From Pseudomonas californiensis (GTDB lineage Bacteria; Pseudomonadota; Gammaproteobacteria; Pseudomonadales; Pseudomonadaceae), in contig NZ_JAGTPK010000013.1 of NCBI RefSeq assembly GCF_021147775.1, positions 62,001-126,000 of the forward strand: 64,000 bases of DNA. The letters are read 5' to 3'. Position 1 is the first letter of the stretch, and the number at the start of each line of letters is the position of its first letter. Positions 35,634 to 45,755 of the stretch are shown here, piece after piece. A model generated the notes under the pieces. The model searched no databases, was not told where the DNA came from, and saw only the letters and a list, made by a program, of their open reading frames with translations. Both the position numbers and the translations under genes were made by a program.

Positions 35634-35999
35634 TCAACTAATCGATGGCTTGCGCGGTTTCTTCGGTGCAGGCTTGACTGGCGCGTCGGTCTGGTTAGCG
35701 GCAGGAGCCGGCTTGGGCTTGGCAGCTGGCTTTGGCTTGGGTGCAGCTGCAGGTTTCGCGGCAGGTGGCGCCTTGGCAACCGGCTTGGCTGGGCCTTTGG
35801 CTGGCGCTTTGGCGCTGTCCACTTCAGGCAGCTTGGGCTTGCTTGATTTGCGCACGCCCGACTTGTCCGGAGCCAATGCCTCGGCCTCGGCGAGCTTGCG
35901 CGCCATTTCCCAGTGACGGCTGTCATGGCCGGAAGGCTTACCCTCCGACTCCCAGATCTGATAGGCAAATTCACGGATTCTTTTTTCGTCGGCACTCAT
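35634..35999 (-). CDS. DUF2934 protein with Ala/Pro/Lys-rich tail
   Basis: 121 residues. The first 45 contain DUF2934 (KRIREFAYQIWESEGKPSGH, DSRHWEMARKLAEAE), seen in many proteobacterial trehalose/glycogen operons. The rest is a lysine/proline/alanine repeat (PKPKPAAKPKPAP type) like histone-H1-type tails, probably disordered and nucleic-acid- or polymer-binding. Its start lies 17 nt after the treY stop, with GGGAG upstream. The role in the operon is unknown. It lies between treY and glgX. Confidence 0.85.
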   Translation of the reverse strand: MSADEKRIREFAYQIWESEGKPSGHDSRHWEMARKLAEAEALAPDKSGVRKSSKPKLPEVDSAKAPAKGPAKPVAKAPPAAKPAAAPKPKPAAKPKPAPAANQTDAPVKPAPKKPRKPSIS

Positions 36000-36016
36000 C
36001 TCGACACTCCCAGGTA

Positions 36017-38800
36017 TCACATAGTTTGAATAAGTAAATTGACGGAAAATTCCTTGAGCGCTGCACTGAGCGATATTTCCCGGTCATTCATTTCGACAAC
36101 GTCAGAAAAGAGGCCCTTCCAGTGTTGGTCTGAACCAGCAAACGGCACAACAATTCGTGTATCGCCCCAGTTGGCAGCATTAATGAATGGAGTTTGTGCA
36201 GTGCCCAATAGTTCACTGCTTATGCGTGGAACCACAACGATAGCCTGTGCGTGCGGTGTCACTCGTGCGAACGCCAGCACCCGCTCGGCATGGCTGCCAA
36301 TGACTTCCAGAGGGTGATATTCGCCCTCGCTGAACAGTGTCGGGTGCGTTGCCCGAAGGTTAAGCACCGCGGCAATCAGCGCCTGCTTGATGCGGCCATC
36401 CTGCCATTGATCAAGCAGCTCTGGGCCAGTGGCATTCTCTGCCAGCGACCGTTGGCGAGCGGCATAATCAACGGGTCGACGGTTGTCCGGATCCACCAGA
36501 CTGAAGTCCCAGTACTCGGTGCCCTGATACAGATCGGGTACACCGGGTACGGTCAAGCGTAGCAAGGTTTGCGCCAGACTATTGAGCGCACCCGCCGTTG
36601 CGATTCGATGGGCTGTCGCGCTGAGGGATTGGCGCAGCCCCAGTGCCTCAGGAGCCAGCAGAAGCCGTTGCAGAAACTCGCGGCATGCGGTTTCGTAAGC
36701 CTGGTTCGGAGCGCTCCAGCTGCTTTGCAGCTTGGCCTCGCGCAGGGCTTTTTCCTGCCACTGCACCATGCGCCCGGCATACGCTTCGTGGGCCTCGTCA
36801 CCTTCGAGATTGAGCGGCCAACTGCCCAGCAATGCCTGATAAAGCATCAGTTCATCGCCCGCGCTGATAGTAACGTCCTCTTCCTTGAGAGGCGCGGAGA
36901 GCTGTCGCCAGCGCTCGACCTGCTCGGCGTACCATCCTGCGCATTCGCTGAGTACAGCCAGGCGCGTACGCGTATCTTCGCCACGTTTGTGGTCGTGCGT
37001 GGCGGTCGCCAGCAGGTTCTCGGGAAAGTGCTTGATACGTTCCAGGCAAGCCTCGTGGAAATCCTCGACGGGTGCACTGAAATGCTGCGGGTGAAAGCCC
37101 ACGTCATTGCGTGAAAGCAGCACTGCCGATCGATAGAACGCGGTGTCTTCCACCGATTTGGCGGCGACCGGTGATGTTAACTGCTGGAAGCGAACGCAAG
37201 CATTCTTGTAGAGCTTGCGCAAATGACCGCGTGGCAACTTTCGCCACGACTCGCCCCCCAGCCAGCGTGCCAGGTAGTCCAGTACCGGCCAGTCGCCTTC
37301 GTTCAAGGTCGAGCGTGCACCCTCCAAGGCATGCTGGAAGAAGCGGTCATCTTCCGCCGAGCGGCCGCACGCGCTGATGTAGGTGCGATAAATCGGGAAA
37401 TTCACGATCAGGGCCAGCAGGGCACGACGAATTGCTCCCAATGTCAGGTCCCGGCTCATCAGATCGCTGCGTGCCACTTGCAACAAGGACTGGGCAACGT
37501 TTTCGAAATCGCCCGCCAGCGTGCCGTGCAGCACCAGATCGCGCGCAACCAGTACTTCCTCATCAAAGTCGGCGGTACGTTCGGTCAGCCGCGCCCACAG
37601 TTCGCCCAGCGGCGCTTCGCCCCTGGGGTCATGCTGCAGCAAGGAAACCTGGTTCATGAATTCGTAACCAGTGGTACCGTCAACGCTCCAGTCTTTGCGC
37701 AGCGGTTCGTCTGCGCCCAGAATTTTCTCGACGAAAATTGGCAGATGCTCGATATGGGCTGCAGCGGGACGCTGACTCAACAGGCTCTGTACACGACGAT
37801 GCAGCTTGCGGCCATAACCGCGCGGGTCAGCCAGACCATCAATGTGGTCAATACGCAGACCATCGACGAGCCCCTCGGCGATCAGCTGGAAGATCTTGCC
37901 GTGAGTGGCTTCGAAGACTGTCGGTCTTTCAACTCTAAGACCGCCCAGTTCGTTGATGTCGAAAAAGCGCCGCCAGTTGATGTCATCACCCGCGGTACGC
38001 CAGCTGGCCAGTCGGTAGTACTGACGCTCAAGTAACTGATGCAGGCGGTCAAAACCTTCAGGCTGGGTGGAGTCGAAGCGCCCGATTTGCTGCTCGATCG
38101 CAGCCAGCACTGAAGGCTGCTTCGCCAATTCGGCCAGCTCGGCTTTCGCCTGGCGACCGCGTTCGTAGGCCTGCGGATACTGATCAAGGACGGCAAAACG
38201 CTGCGCCAGTTCTTCCAGGTGCGGGTCATCGGAGCCTTGCAGCAACATCCCGTAAGTGCTTGGGCATATCGGGAAATGGTGCTGATAGTGCTCGATATGA
38301 AACGAACCCTCCTGCGCATCGAAGCGCAACGGGATTTCGCCAGCCCGCAATACAGTCCCGTAGTCACTGCTCAGAAATGGCAGCAAGAGTTGACCCGCCA
38401 GCAGCGGGTCCGGGGAATTCCATTGAATATCGAAGAAATCGGCGTAGGGGCTGCGACGGCCCCATTCCAGCAAGTCCAGCCACCACGGATTGTCGGCGCC
38501 GCCCACGGCCATGTGGTTCGAAACAATATCGAGGATCAACCCCATGCCGTGTTCGCGCAGCTTGGCCACGAGCCTGTGCAGTGCGGGTTCTCCGCCCAGC
38601 TCCGGGTTGATGATAGTCGGGTCCACTACGTCATAGCCGTGCATGGAGCCTGCACGGGCTTTCAGCAGAGGCGAGGCGTAGATATGGCTGATGCCAAGGC
38701 TGGCAAAATAAGGCACCAGGGGCACCGCATCGTCCAGAGTGAAGTCTTTGTGAAACTGCAGGCGTTGGGTCGCACGTAAAGGTTGCAAAGGGCTGGTCAT
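36017..38800 (-). CDS. treY: Maltooligosyl trehalose synthase TreY
   Basis: 927 residues, family length. GH13_26 features: FASLGISHIYASPLLKARAG near the N-terminus, HGYDVVDPTIINPELGG, GLILDIVSNHMAVGG, and GLRIDHIDGLADPRGYG with the nucleophile. It isomerises the reducing-end alpha-1,4 bond of maltooligosaccharides to alpha-1,1, the first step of TreY-TreZ trehalose synthesis. Overlaps malQ by four bases (ATGA). Confidence 0.94.
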   Translation of the reverse strand: MTSPLQPLRATQRLQFHKDFTLDDAVPLVPYFASLGISHIYASPLLKARAGSMHGYDVVDPTIINPELGGEPALHRLVAKLREHGMGLILDIVSNHMAVGGADNPWWLDLLEWGRRSPYADFFDIQWNSPDPLLAGQLLLPFLSSDYGTVLRAGEIPLRFDAQEGSFHIEHYQHHFPICPSTYGMLLQGSDDPHLEELAQRFAVLDQYPQAYERGRQAKAELAELAKQPSVLAAIEQQIGRFDSTQPEGFDRLHQLLERQYYRLASWRTAGDDINWRRFFDINELGGLRVERPTVFEATHGKIFQLIAEGLVDGLRIDHIDGLADPRGYGRKLHRRVQSLLSQRPAAAHIEHLPIFVEKILGADEPLRKDWSVDGTTGYEFMNQVSLLQHDPRGEAPLGELWARLTERTADFDEEVLVARDLVLHGTLAGDFENVAQSLLQVARSDLMSRDLTLGAIRRALLALIVNFPIYRTYISACGRSAEDDRFFQHALEGARSTLNEGDWPVLDYLARWLGGESWRKLPRGHLRKLYKNACVRFQQLTSPVAAKSVEDTAFYRSAVLLSRNDVGFHPQHFSAPVEDFHEACLERIKHFPENLLATATHDHKRGEDTRTRLAVLSECAGWYAEQVERWRQLSAPLKEEDVTISAGDELMLYQALLGSWPLNLEGDEAHEAYAGRMVQWQEKALREAKLQSSWSAPNQAYETACREFLQRLLLAPEALGLRQSLSATAHRIATAGALNSLAQTLLRLTVPGVPDLYQGTEYWDFSLVDPDNRRPVDYAARQRSLAENATGPELLDQWQDGRIKQALIAAVLNLRATHPTLFSEGEYHPLEVIGSHAERVLAFARVTPHAQAIVVVPRISSELLGTAQTPFINAANWGDTRIVVPFAGSDQHWKGLFSDVVEMNDREISLSAALKEFSVNLLIQTM

Positions 38801-40872
38801 TGGTCGCGCTCCGCTGCCTGGCGTCGGGACTGGGCAAGCAGTTCCAGTCGGCGAGCAGCGTTAGTATCATCAAGTAATGAGGCGGCAGCGCCGGGCAGGC
38901 GCCTGCGCCAGTTCGGATGGCTGTCGATGGTGCCGGGCAGGTTGGCCTGTTCCTGAACACCCAGCGCGTCTTCGATAGGTAGCAGCACCAGCGGAGCACG
39001 GGTATGGCCAAGGTAGCGGACACTGGCGTCGATGATCTGAGACGAGTCCTCGCTGTCCACGCTGAGGCCGTCATTGTTCTGGCTCAGCGCAATGCGCAGG
39101 CTGTCATATTCACGAGCGCGCTCTTCGCGCCAGTGCCGTTCGCTCTGTTCATCGACATGGCCCAAACGTGCGTTCCATTCGATGTCCAGCTCGCTGAGCC
39201 AGCCGGCCAATGTAGGCAGGTCGTGAGTACTGGTTGTTGCCAGCGCGTCGTCCGACCAGTCGAGGATCGGCTTGAACTGACCGTTGTTCTGTTCGAACAG
39301 GAGCACCCGCATGCCGAGAATGGAGCGCGCGCTCAATTTTTCGCTCAGACCTTCCGGAACGGTCCCCAGGTCTTCGCCTAGCACAATCGCCTTGTGGCGC
39401 CAGGATTCGAGGCTAAGCAGACGCAACATGTCGTCCAGCGGATAATTGAGGTAGGCGCCTTCGCTGGGTGGCGATCCAAGGGGCACCACCCACAGACGTT
39501 GCAGGCCCATGACATGGTCTATGCGCAGCCCGCCGGCGTGGGCAAAATTGGCGCGCAACATCTCGATGAAAGCCCTGAAGCCGTTGCGTTTCAGTCCGTC
39601 CGGCGAAAATGCAGAGATGCCCCAGCTCTGGCCAGCGCGGTTGAGAATGTCCGGCGGCGCGCCAACGGTCAGTGCCGAAAGCAGCTCGTCCTGACGGCTC
39701 CACGCCTGACTGCCTGCGCCATCTGCGCCGACGGCCAGGTCAGCGATCAGGCCAACGCGCATGCCGCTGCTGCGTGCCGCAACCTGAGCACGCTCCAGAC
39801 CACGGGCAATCAGCCATTGGGCGAAAGCATGGAAACCGATTTCGTCGTTGTGCTCTCGCGCAAAAGTCGACACGGCTTCGTTGCGCGGGTTCTTCAAACT
39901 GTCGGGCCAATCATGCCAGTTTTCGCTGATGCCCAGCTCTGTGGACCTGGCGCGCAGCGCTTCAAAGCGGCAATGGTTTTCCAGCGCTTCACCACCGCTG
40001 TGGCGGAAGCTGTTGAAGTCTTCACCGAGCGGATGGTTATCGCCAAAAGTCTGGTGCAGCGCACGCAGTGCCTTCCACTTGGCTTTGGCAGCGGCAGGCC
40101 AGTCTATCAGCGGTAACGCTTCCAGAGCTTGAAGCTCTTCTGCGACACCTGCATCCTCAATGGCCTGGCGCCACGCACGTTCGCCCAGAATCGCACCCGG
40201 CGAAGCGTACAGGCTGTTGAGAAACAGCCGGCTGGAGGGCGAATAAGGGCTGTAACGATCCGGGTCGCTGGCGAACATTGCGTGCATCGGGCTGATCGCG
40301 AGTGCGTCGGCACCGCGTTCACCTGCTGCGCGAACCAGTGACTCCAGCGCTTGCGTGTCGCCAAAACCACCGTCACCTTCACGACGCAGACCATACAACT
40401 GAACGGTCAGGCCCCAACTGCGGGGCTTTTTGATATTGGTGGCCATGGCCATGCTGAAACAGCTGGCGGGTGCCACTGCAATGGTCAAGTGTTGCCCACC
40501 GATATCAAGTTGCTGGTAGCCGGGGGGCGCCAGCGCAGGCAGTTCGCTGTTGGCAGTCAGGCGCGAGTCCAGATATGAGCCATCTTCCAGGTGGAGCGTG
40601 AAAGGCGTATTGGACTCGAACCACTGCGACAGGTCGAGGTTGCTGCCCTCGTCGACCGTGAGCAAGGGCGGGGCACCCGCGCCCTGTTTGGCGTTCTGCA
40701 AGCGTTGCAGGCTGGCGTCGATGGCTTCGCCGCCGTCTGCCGGATAGCCCAGCGCTTCCAGCACCTTGCGCAGCACATCAGGGCTGACGGTCTGTGGGCG
40801 AGCGTTGGCATCTATCCAATGCACCGATAGCCCTGCCTCGGTCGCAAGCCTCTCCAATTGCTCATTGTTCAT
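38797..40872 (-). CDS. malQ: 4-alpha-glucanotransferase MalQ (amylomaltase)
   Basis: 691 residues from ATG 40872. GH77 motifs: LYGLRREGDGGFGDTQALES, SPYSPSSRLFLNSLYASPGA, GLIADLAVGADGAGSQAW, GLRIDHVMGLQRLWVVPLG and STHDLPTLAGW. It transfers maltosyl/maltodextrin units, supplying longer chains to TreY and GlgX products. The ATG lies inside the end of treZ (11-bp overlap) with GAGGAACAGG as ribosome site. Confidence 0.93.
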   Translation of the reverse strand: MNNEQLERLATEAGLSVHWIDANARPQTVSPDVLRKVLEALGYPADGGEAIDASLQRLQNAKQGAGAPPLLTVDEGSNLDLSQWFESNTPFTLHLEDGSYLDSRLTANSELPALAPPGYQQLDIGGQHLTIAVAPASCFSMAMATNIKKPRSWGLTVQLYGLRREGDGGFGDTQALESLVRAAGERGADALAISPMHAMFASDPDRYSPYSPSSRLFLNSLYASPGAILGERAWRQAIEDAGVAEELQALEALPLIDWPAAAKAKWKALRALHQTFGDNHPLGEDFNSFRHSGGEALENHCRFEALRARSTELGISENWHDWPDSLKNPRNEAVSTFAREHNDEIGFHAFAQWLIARGLERAQVAARSSGMRVGLIADLAVGADGAGSQAWSRQDELLSALTVGAPPDILNRAGQSWGISAFSPDGLKRNGFRAFIEMLRANFAHAGGLRIDHVMGLQRLWVVPLGSPPSEGAYLNYPLDDMLRLLSLESWRHKAIVLGEDLGTVPEGLSEKLSARSILGMRVLLFEQNNGQFKPILDWSDDALATTSTHDLPTLAGWLSELDIEWNARLGHVDEQSERHWREERAREYDSLRIALSQNNDGLSVDSEDSSQIIDASVRYLGHTRAPLVLLPIEDALGVQEQANLPGTIDSHPNWRRRLPGAAASLLDDTNAARRLELLAQSRRQAAERDQ

Positions 40873-42676
40873 CCTGTTCCTCCAGAACATCATTTGCTGT
40901 CAGGCTGACAATGGCCGTGTAGGGATTGAGGATGGGCTGAGTGGAAAGTTCGGACAATGTTGCCGAGCTTGCAAAAACGAGCCTTGCGTCGTCCCAACGC
41001 GCGGCGGTGACGGGGTGCTCACTGAGGTTAAGATCGATACGCAGAACACTGCCGTCACCCATCTGCCAGCGGGCGGTGACGGCGCTTTCCCCGATGATAT
41101 CGGTGCCCAGCGCTTTTGCTCCCGCCAACCGAGGTACGATTTCCTGATGACGCAGGGCCAGCAGGTGGCGATACAGCTCAAGCCAGTTGCGGTGGTCCAG
41201 ACCCAGGTCCATCTCCAGATTTACTGCACCGAATGCCGGACGAGAGATTTCGAAGGTCTTTGGATCGTTCGGGTCGGGGATGTGCTCGCGGCGTTTTGCA
41301 TCGGCAAACGCTGCGAAGTCTGCGAATTCGGCACGACGACCTTCGCGCACGGCGTCGGCCAGCTCACCATGGTGGCTGGTAAAAAACAGGAACGGCTCAC
41401 TCGCTGCCCATTCATCACCCATGAACATCAACGGGATCATCGGCGACAGTAGCAACAGCGCCGTGGCCGCTTTCAGGGCTGGAGCAGGGCAGAGCTGCGC
41501 AAGACGTTCGCCCAGCGCGCGGTTACCGATCTGGTCATGATTCTGCAGGAACAGCACAAAAGCGGTCGGTGGCAGTTGCCCGCTGGGCTCGCCGCGCGTA
41601 TGGCCATGCCGCGTTTGCTCGCCTTGATAGACAAAACCTTCACCGAGCAGACGAGCGAGTTTCTGGGTAGGCTCCTGAGCGAAGTCCGAATAGTAGGCGT
41701 CGGTCTCGCCAGTCAGCAGGACATGGAGAGTGTTATGTCCGTCGTCGTTCCACTGTGCGTCGAATTCGGTTTCCAGCAAGCTCGCCTGGTTGTACTCGTT
41801 TTCGAGGTTAAGCCACACATGCCTGCCCGGATCGATTCGATCTCTTACCCGCCTGGAGAATTCAGGCAGGAATGTCGTGTCACGAATCGCGTGCACCGCA
41901 TCCATGCGCAAACCATCGAAGCGATATTCGAGCAGCCACATCAGCGCGTTGTCGATGAAGTAGTCGCGTACCTGCTCACGGCGAAAATCAATCGCGTCAC
42001 CCCACGGAGTATGCAGGTCGCTGCGGAAGAATTCCTTGGCGTAGCTTCCCAGATAATTGCCGTCTGGGCCGAAGTGGTTGTAGACCACATCCAGAATCAC
42101 CGCCAGGCCATAGCCGTGGGCAGTGTCGATCAAGTGTTTGAGTTGTTCAGGAGTGCCATAGGAAGACTGGGGCGCGTACGGTAGAACGCCGTCATAACCC
42201 CAGTTGCGATCGCCGGGAAATTGCGCCAGCGGCATCAGTTCGATGGCGGTAACGCCCAGCTCGGCCAAATATTGCAAGTGAGTCTCTACGGCCTCGTAGC
42301 CACCCAGCACCCCGACATGCAGCTCATAAATGACTGCTTCATGCCACGGACGACCCTGCCACTGGTTGTTTCTCCATTGATAGGCGAGAGGATCGACCAC
42401 AATACTGTGGCCATGAACGTCTCCAGCCTGAGCCCTGGAAGCGGGATCAGGAACTTCGAGTTCTCCATTGATTTTGAATCGGTAGAGAGTGCCCGCCTTG
42501 CAGCGGGCCTCCAGTGCAAACCAGCCGTCCGGCTGGCTTTTCATGGCCAGGGACTGACCATTTTCCAATTCGACAGTGACGGTGTCTGCATCCGGTGCCC
42601 ATAAAGCAAACCGGGTGCGTTCAGGGTCTAACAAAACGGCGCCGTGGCGCCAGTCATCATCTGTACGCAGACGCAT
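40862..42676 (-). CDS. treZ: Malto-oligosyltrehalose trehalohydrolase TreZ
   Basis: 604 residues. CBM48 at the N-terminus (GAVLLDPERTRFALWAPDAD) and GH13 core with VILDVVYNHFGPDGNYLGSY, GLRMDAVHAIRD, VWLNLENEYN and FLQNHDQIGNRALGERL. It releases trehalose from maltooligosyl trehalose made by TreY. Second gene of the operon, 17 bp after the glgA stop. Confidence 0.94.
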   Translation of the reverse strand: MRLRTDDDWRHGAVLLDPERTRFALWAPDADTVTVELENGQSLAMKSQPDGWFALEARCKAGTLYRFKINGELEVPDPASRAQAGDVHGHSIVVDPLAYQWRNNQWQGRPWHEAVIYELHVGVLGGYEAVETHLQYLAELGVTAIELMPLAQFPGDRNWGYDGVLPYAPQSSYGTPEQLKHLIDTAHGYGLAVILDVVYNHFGPDGNYLGSYAKEFFRSDLHTPWGDAIDFRREQVRDYFIDNALMWLLEYRFDGLRMDAVHAIRDTTFLPEFSRRVRDRIDPGRHVWLNLENEYNQASLLETEFDAQWNDDGHNTLHVLLTGETDAYYSDFAQEPTQKLARLLGEGFVYQGEQTRHGHTRGEPSGQLPPTAFVLFLQNHDQIGNRALGERLAQLCPAPALKAATALLLLSPMIPLMFMGDEWAASEPFLFFTSHHGELADAVREGRRAEFADFAAFADAKRREHIPDPNDPKTFEISRPAFGAVNLEMDLGLDHRNWLELYRHLLALRHQEIVPRLAGAKALGTDIIGESAVTARWQMGDGSVLRIDLNLSEHPVTAARWDDARLVFASSATLSELSTQPILNPYTAIVSLTANDVLEEQDEQ

Positions 42677-42693
42677 CCATTAACCCCTTTTCC

Positions 42694-44286
42694 TCAGTAG
42701 TGAAGTGAAGCACCTGAAGTCTTTTTCAACAGGTCACGGTAGAGATCTGCGTAAGGCTCTACCGCTTCGTGCCAGTTGAATGGTGCAGCCATGGCGCGGC
42801 AGCGCATGGCGTTTAGCAGTTCCGGGTGACCGAATACATGGAACGCGCGGTTCAATGCTTCGGCGTAACTTTCCACGGTGGAGCTGTTGAACAGGAAGCC
42901 GGTAACGCCATCTTCGATGGTGTCAGCAAGGCCGCCAGTATTGCGTGCGACCGGCAGCGAACCGAAACGCTGCGCATACATCTGACTCAGGCCGCACGGC
43001 TCGTAACGTGAAGGCATCAACAGGAAGTCGCTGCCAGCGAACATGCGACGTGCGTCTGTCTCATTGAAGCCGATACGTACACCGATTCGACCTGGGAAGC
43101 GGGCCGCCAGCTCACGCATGGCGTCTTCTTCTTCAGGCTCTCCGCGGCCGATGATCGCGATCTGTCCACCTTTGCTGACGATGTGCTCGGCAACGCCAAT
43201 GGTCAGGTCCAGACCCTTCTGGTAGACAAGCCGCGAGACCACAGCGAACAACGGACCCGACGAAGGGTCGAGTTCGAACAGCTCACGTACGTAGTCAGCG
43301 TTGATTTCCTTGCGCACCCATTCATTGGGCGCAAAATGGCAGATCAAGTGCTCATCGGTCGATGCATCCCAACTGGCATCGATACCGTTGGGAATCCCGC
43401 TGAGCTGGCCTCTGTCGGCCTTGCTCTGCAGAAAGCCTTCCAGGCCGCAGCCAAATTCCGGCGTGGTGATTTCCTTGGCGTAGGTCGCGCTGACCGTGGT
43501 GATGTGGCTCGCATATGCCATGCCTGCCTTTATGAAAGACAGCTTGCCGTAGAACTCCATCCCGTCAGCGTTCAGGGCTTCGTCAGGAATGCCCAATTCG
43601 CGGCTCGACGCAGTACTGACCGTGCCCTGGTAGGCCAGGTTGTGAATAGTGAAGATGCTTGGCGTCGACTGCCCGCGCCAGCGCATATACGCCGGTGCCA
43701 GACCTGCAGGCCAGTCATGCGCGTGAACCAGTTCGGGGCACCATTGGGTTTTCACCGCGCCCGCGGCAAACTCGGCCGCCGCGAGACCCAGACGGGCAAA
43801 ACGGATGTGGTTATCAGACCAGTCACGACCGTTGCTGTCGGCATACGGGGTGCCTTCGCGCTCATATAGCTCGGGGCAGATCAGAACATAAATCACCAGG
43901 CCATCTTTCATGTCCATACGGCCGACTTTGCAGGCTGGCAATGCAGCGTGGCCGCCCAGTTGGCTGATGATGTGAATCGGATTGCCGCTGTTGATCACTT
44001 GCGGATAGCCCGGAATCAGCACACGAACATCGTGCAGGTGGCGCATGGCGCGCGGTAAAGCGGCAGACACATCGCCCAATCCTCCGGTTTTGACCAGGTC
44101 AGCCAACTCGGAAGTCACGTACAGCACTTTGCGCCTGTTGACCTGAGAAAGAATGGGCTGTGAAGTAGAAGTGGGCAGTTGCAGCATTGGAACGCTCGTC
44201 GTAGCGAAGACCGGCAGATGAGTCAGCTCGCTGGCCGGCTGATTAAAACTCTCTCCCTTCTGGGTTTTGACAGCGGCGCTAATCAT
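42694..44286 (-). CDS. glgA: Glycogen synthase GlgA
   Basis: 530 residues from ATG 44286 (GGGAGA about 8 nt upstream; open frame extends to 44322). GT5 motifs: KVLYVTSELADLVKTGGLGD (sugar-nucleotide lysine), HAHDWPAGLAPAYMRW, FTIHNLAYQG, KADRGQLSGIPNGIDA, and the C-terminal SRYEPCGLSQMYAQRFGSLP. A 45-residue N-terminal extension rich in Ser/Thr precedes the usual start. It elongates alpha-1,4 glucan from ADP-glucose, giving substrate for the TreY/TreZ/MalQ/GlgX enzymes. First gene of the operon. Confidence 0.93.
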   Translation of the reverse strand: MISAAVKTQKGESFNQPASELTHLPVFATTSVPMLQLPTSTSQPILSQVNRRKVLYVTSELADLVKTGGLGDVSAALPRAMRHLHDVRVLIPGYPQVINSGNPIHIISQLGGHAALPACKVGRMDMKDGLVIYVLICPELYEREGTPYADSNGRDWSDNHIRFARLGLAAAEFAAGAVKTQWCPELVHAHDWPAGLAPAYMRWRGQSTPSIFTIHNLAYQGTVSTASSRELGIPDEALNADGMEFYGKLSFIKAGMAYASHITTVSATYAKEITTPEFGCGLEGFLQSKADRGQLSGIPNGIDASWDASTDEHLICHFAPNEWVRKEINADYVRELFELDPSSGPLFAVVSRLVYQKGLDLTIGVAEHIVSKGGQIAIIGRGEPEEEDAMRELAARFPGRIGVRIGFNETDARRMFAGSDFLLMPSRYEPCGLSQMYAQRFGSLPVARNTGGLADTIEDGVTGFLFNSSTVESYAEALNRAFHVFGHPELLNAMRCRAMAAPFNWHEAVEPYADLYRDLLKKTSGASLHY

Positions 44287-44889
44287 CGTTTTCTCCCGTT
44301 CGAAACAGTGTTGGTGCATCACTTGATTTTTGAAGGCCGTTTCCTACGGCCTGTACATACACAAGCGCTACGCAAGAACAGTACCTACTTATTGCGCTGC
44401 GTGTGGTGACAATGCAGCGTGACGGTGCCAATGCTCGCTATGAGGCAACAGCATAGGCGCTCTAATCAGATGACCCGCCCGTTTTTGAGAAGTTTCGACT
44501 TTTTTACGTGCGGTTGTCTGGCATGGGCGGTTGCGGGGCATTTGCGGGGCATTTGCGGGGTCATCGATCAGCTGGTCGTGCGCTTTTTTAGAGCAGTAAA
44601 ACCGGTTTGAGAATGCTCGATGACCGGTCGTCGGATTGTTCGACAATCACCGAGTGGTCCGTCGCTGTTGTTGAAATGGATCATGTTTTGTCTTTCAGGT
44701 GTTCGCAATCGTGCATCACGCCTTTTCCCGGTGCGTCCGGCGGTCAATTTCAGAGCGCCAGTTGAAAATTCCTACATCTGTACTGGAACACTTTGGGTCC
44801 GGGCGGGATAGAATCGGCGTCCTAAAGCCTGTCGGTTGCTCGGCAGACTTCATCGCATTGCGTTATTTGAACAGTTGACGAGGAAGGAA
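44287..44889. other. 603-bp intergenic region upstream of glgA and the GNAT gene
   Basis: Divergent promoter region, with no convincing gene. It contains about three tandem copies of an 11-bp unit TTGCGGGGCAT at 44531-44563. The last 120 bp before the GNAT gene carry ACTTTGGG and ATAGAATC hexamer-like sequences, perhaps its promoter. Confidence 0.5.
44531..44563. repeat. Short tandem repeat, 11-bp unit
   Basis: TTGCGGGGCAT is repeated at 44531-44541 and 44542-44552, and a third copy with one insertion follows. Only about 2.8 copies, between glgA and the GNAT gene, so it may simply be slippage. Confidence 0.8.
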
Positions 44890-45381
44890 ATGGAAGGCCC
44901 AGAGGTGCTGGTACTGCAAGCGAGCTACACCAATCCGGTGCACGCCGAGGCGATAGGGTTCGTCTTGAATGAGTATGCACTGGACGTCATGGGTGGAGGG
45001 AAGCCGCTGTCCAATGACACTCGCCAGCAATTGGCGATCGAGTTGGCCAAGCGGCCGCACGCATTCAGCGTATTGGCGTTCATCGCAGGCGAGCCCGTGG
45101 GGCTGATCAACTGCTTCGAAGGATTTTCGACTTTCGCCTGCCGCCCGCTGGTCAATATTCATGACGTCGCTGTTATCGCCTCGCGCCGTGGACAGGGCAT
45201 CAGCCAGAAAATGCTGGTCAAGGTTGAAGAGATCGCCCGTCAGCGTGGCTGTTGCAAGCTGACCCTTGAAGTGCTTGAAGGTAATACTGCCGCGCAGTCC
45301 GCTTACAGGAAACAGGGTTTCGAAAGCTACCAACTCGACCCTGAGATGGGGCATGCACTGTTCTGGCAAAAGTCGCTCTGA
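44890..45381 (+). CDS. GNAT-family N-acetyltransferase
   Basis: 163 residues from ATG 44890, with GAGGAAGG 4-11 nt upstream. GNAT fold with the acetyl-CoA loop VIASRRGQGISQKMLVKVEE (residues about 97-116) and LEVLEGNTAAQSAYRKQGFE. It acetylates an unknown amino group. Single gene. The frame is open to 44836 upstream, but only the 44890 start has a ribosome site. Confidence 0.9.
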   Translation: MEGPEVLVLQASYTNPVHAEAIGFVLNEYALDVMGGGKPLSNDTRQQLAIELAKRPHAFSVLAFIAGEPVGLINCFEGFSTFACRPLVNIHDVAVIASRRGQGISQKMLVKVEEIARQRGCCKLTLEVLEGNTAAQSAYRKQGFESYQLDPEMGHALFWQKSL

Positions 45382-45755
45382 CCGATCCAGTCGGACGCGC
45401 TGTGTGACCACAAGTCAGTAGCGTCATTCGGCCCGCAATCCCTTGCAAGCTGCCGGACCCGCCTGAAGCGAGTTGTCCGGCGCACACCTCTGTCAATCAT
45501 CGCCCGGTCCTCGGGCATCCGCATGGGCCCTGAACAGCAAGAACCTTGATCCAGAGGCCGGGCATTGCCAAATGTGTCTGGTTCAGAGAAGGTATCTGGA
45601 GCGAAATGCGCGGCAGGACGTTTGCGTGAAAACAATGATCTGGATGCCGAGAGGGGTGTCAGCGGTGCTGTAGCGTGGGTGTAGCGGGGTATGAAGCGGG
45701 CAAGCCAGCAGATCGGGCTTGCCACAGAACGGTCATAACGGTAATGCGTTTGTCG
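45382..45755. other. 374-bp gap between the GNAT gene and the 57-residue protein gene
   Basis: No supported gene. A perfect 7-bp inverted repeat GCCGGAC (45452-45458) / GTCCGGC (45475-45481) could be a weak transcription stop for the GNAT gene, but lacks a T run. Confidence 0.45.

Noticed and set aside
44389..44646. An 85-residue minus-strand frame over the 11-bp repeats
   Set aside because: No ribosome site, and the composition is dominated by the repeat. Not protein-like.
45327..45725. A 132-residue minus-strand frame downstream of the GNAT gene
   Set aside because: It overlaps the GNAT gene 3' end, has no ribosome site and no recognisable motif.
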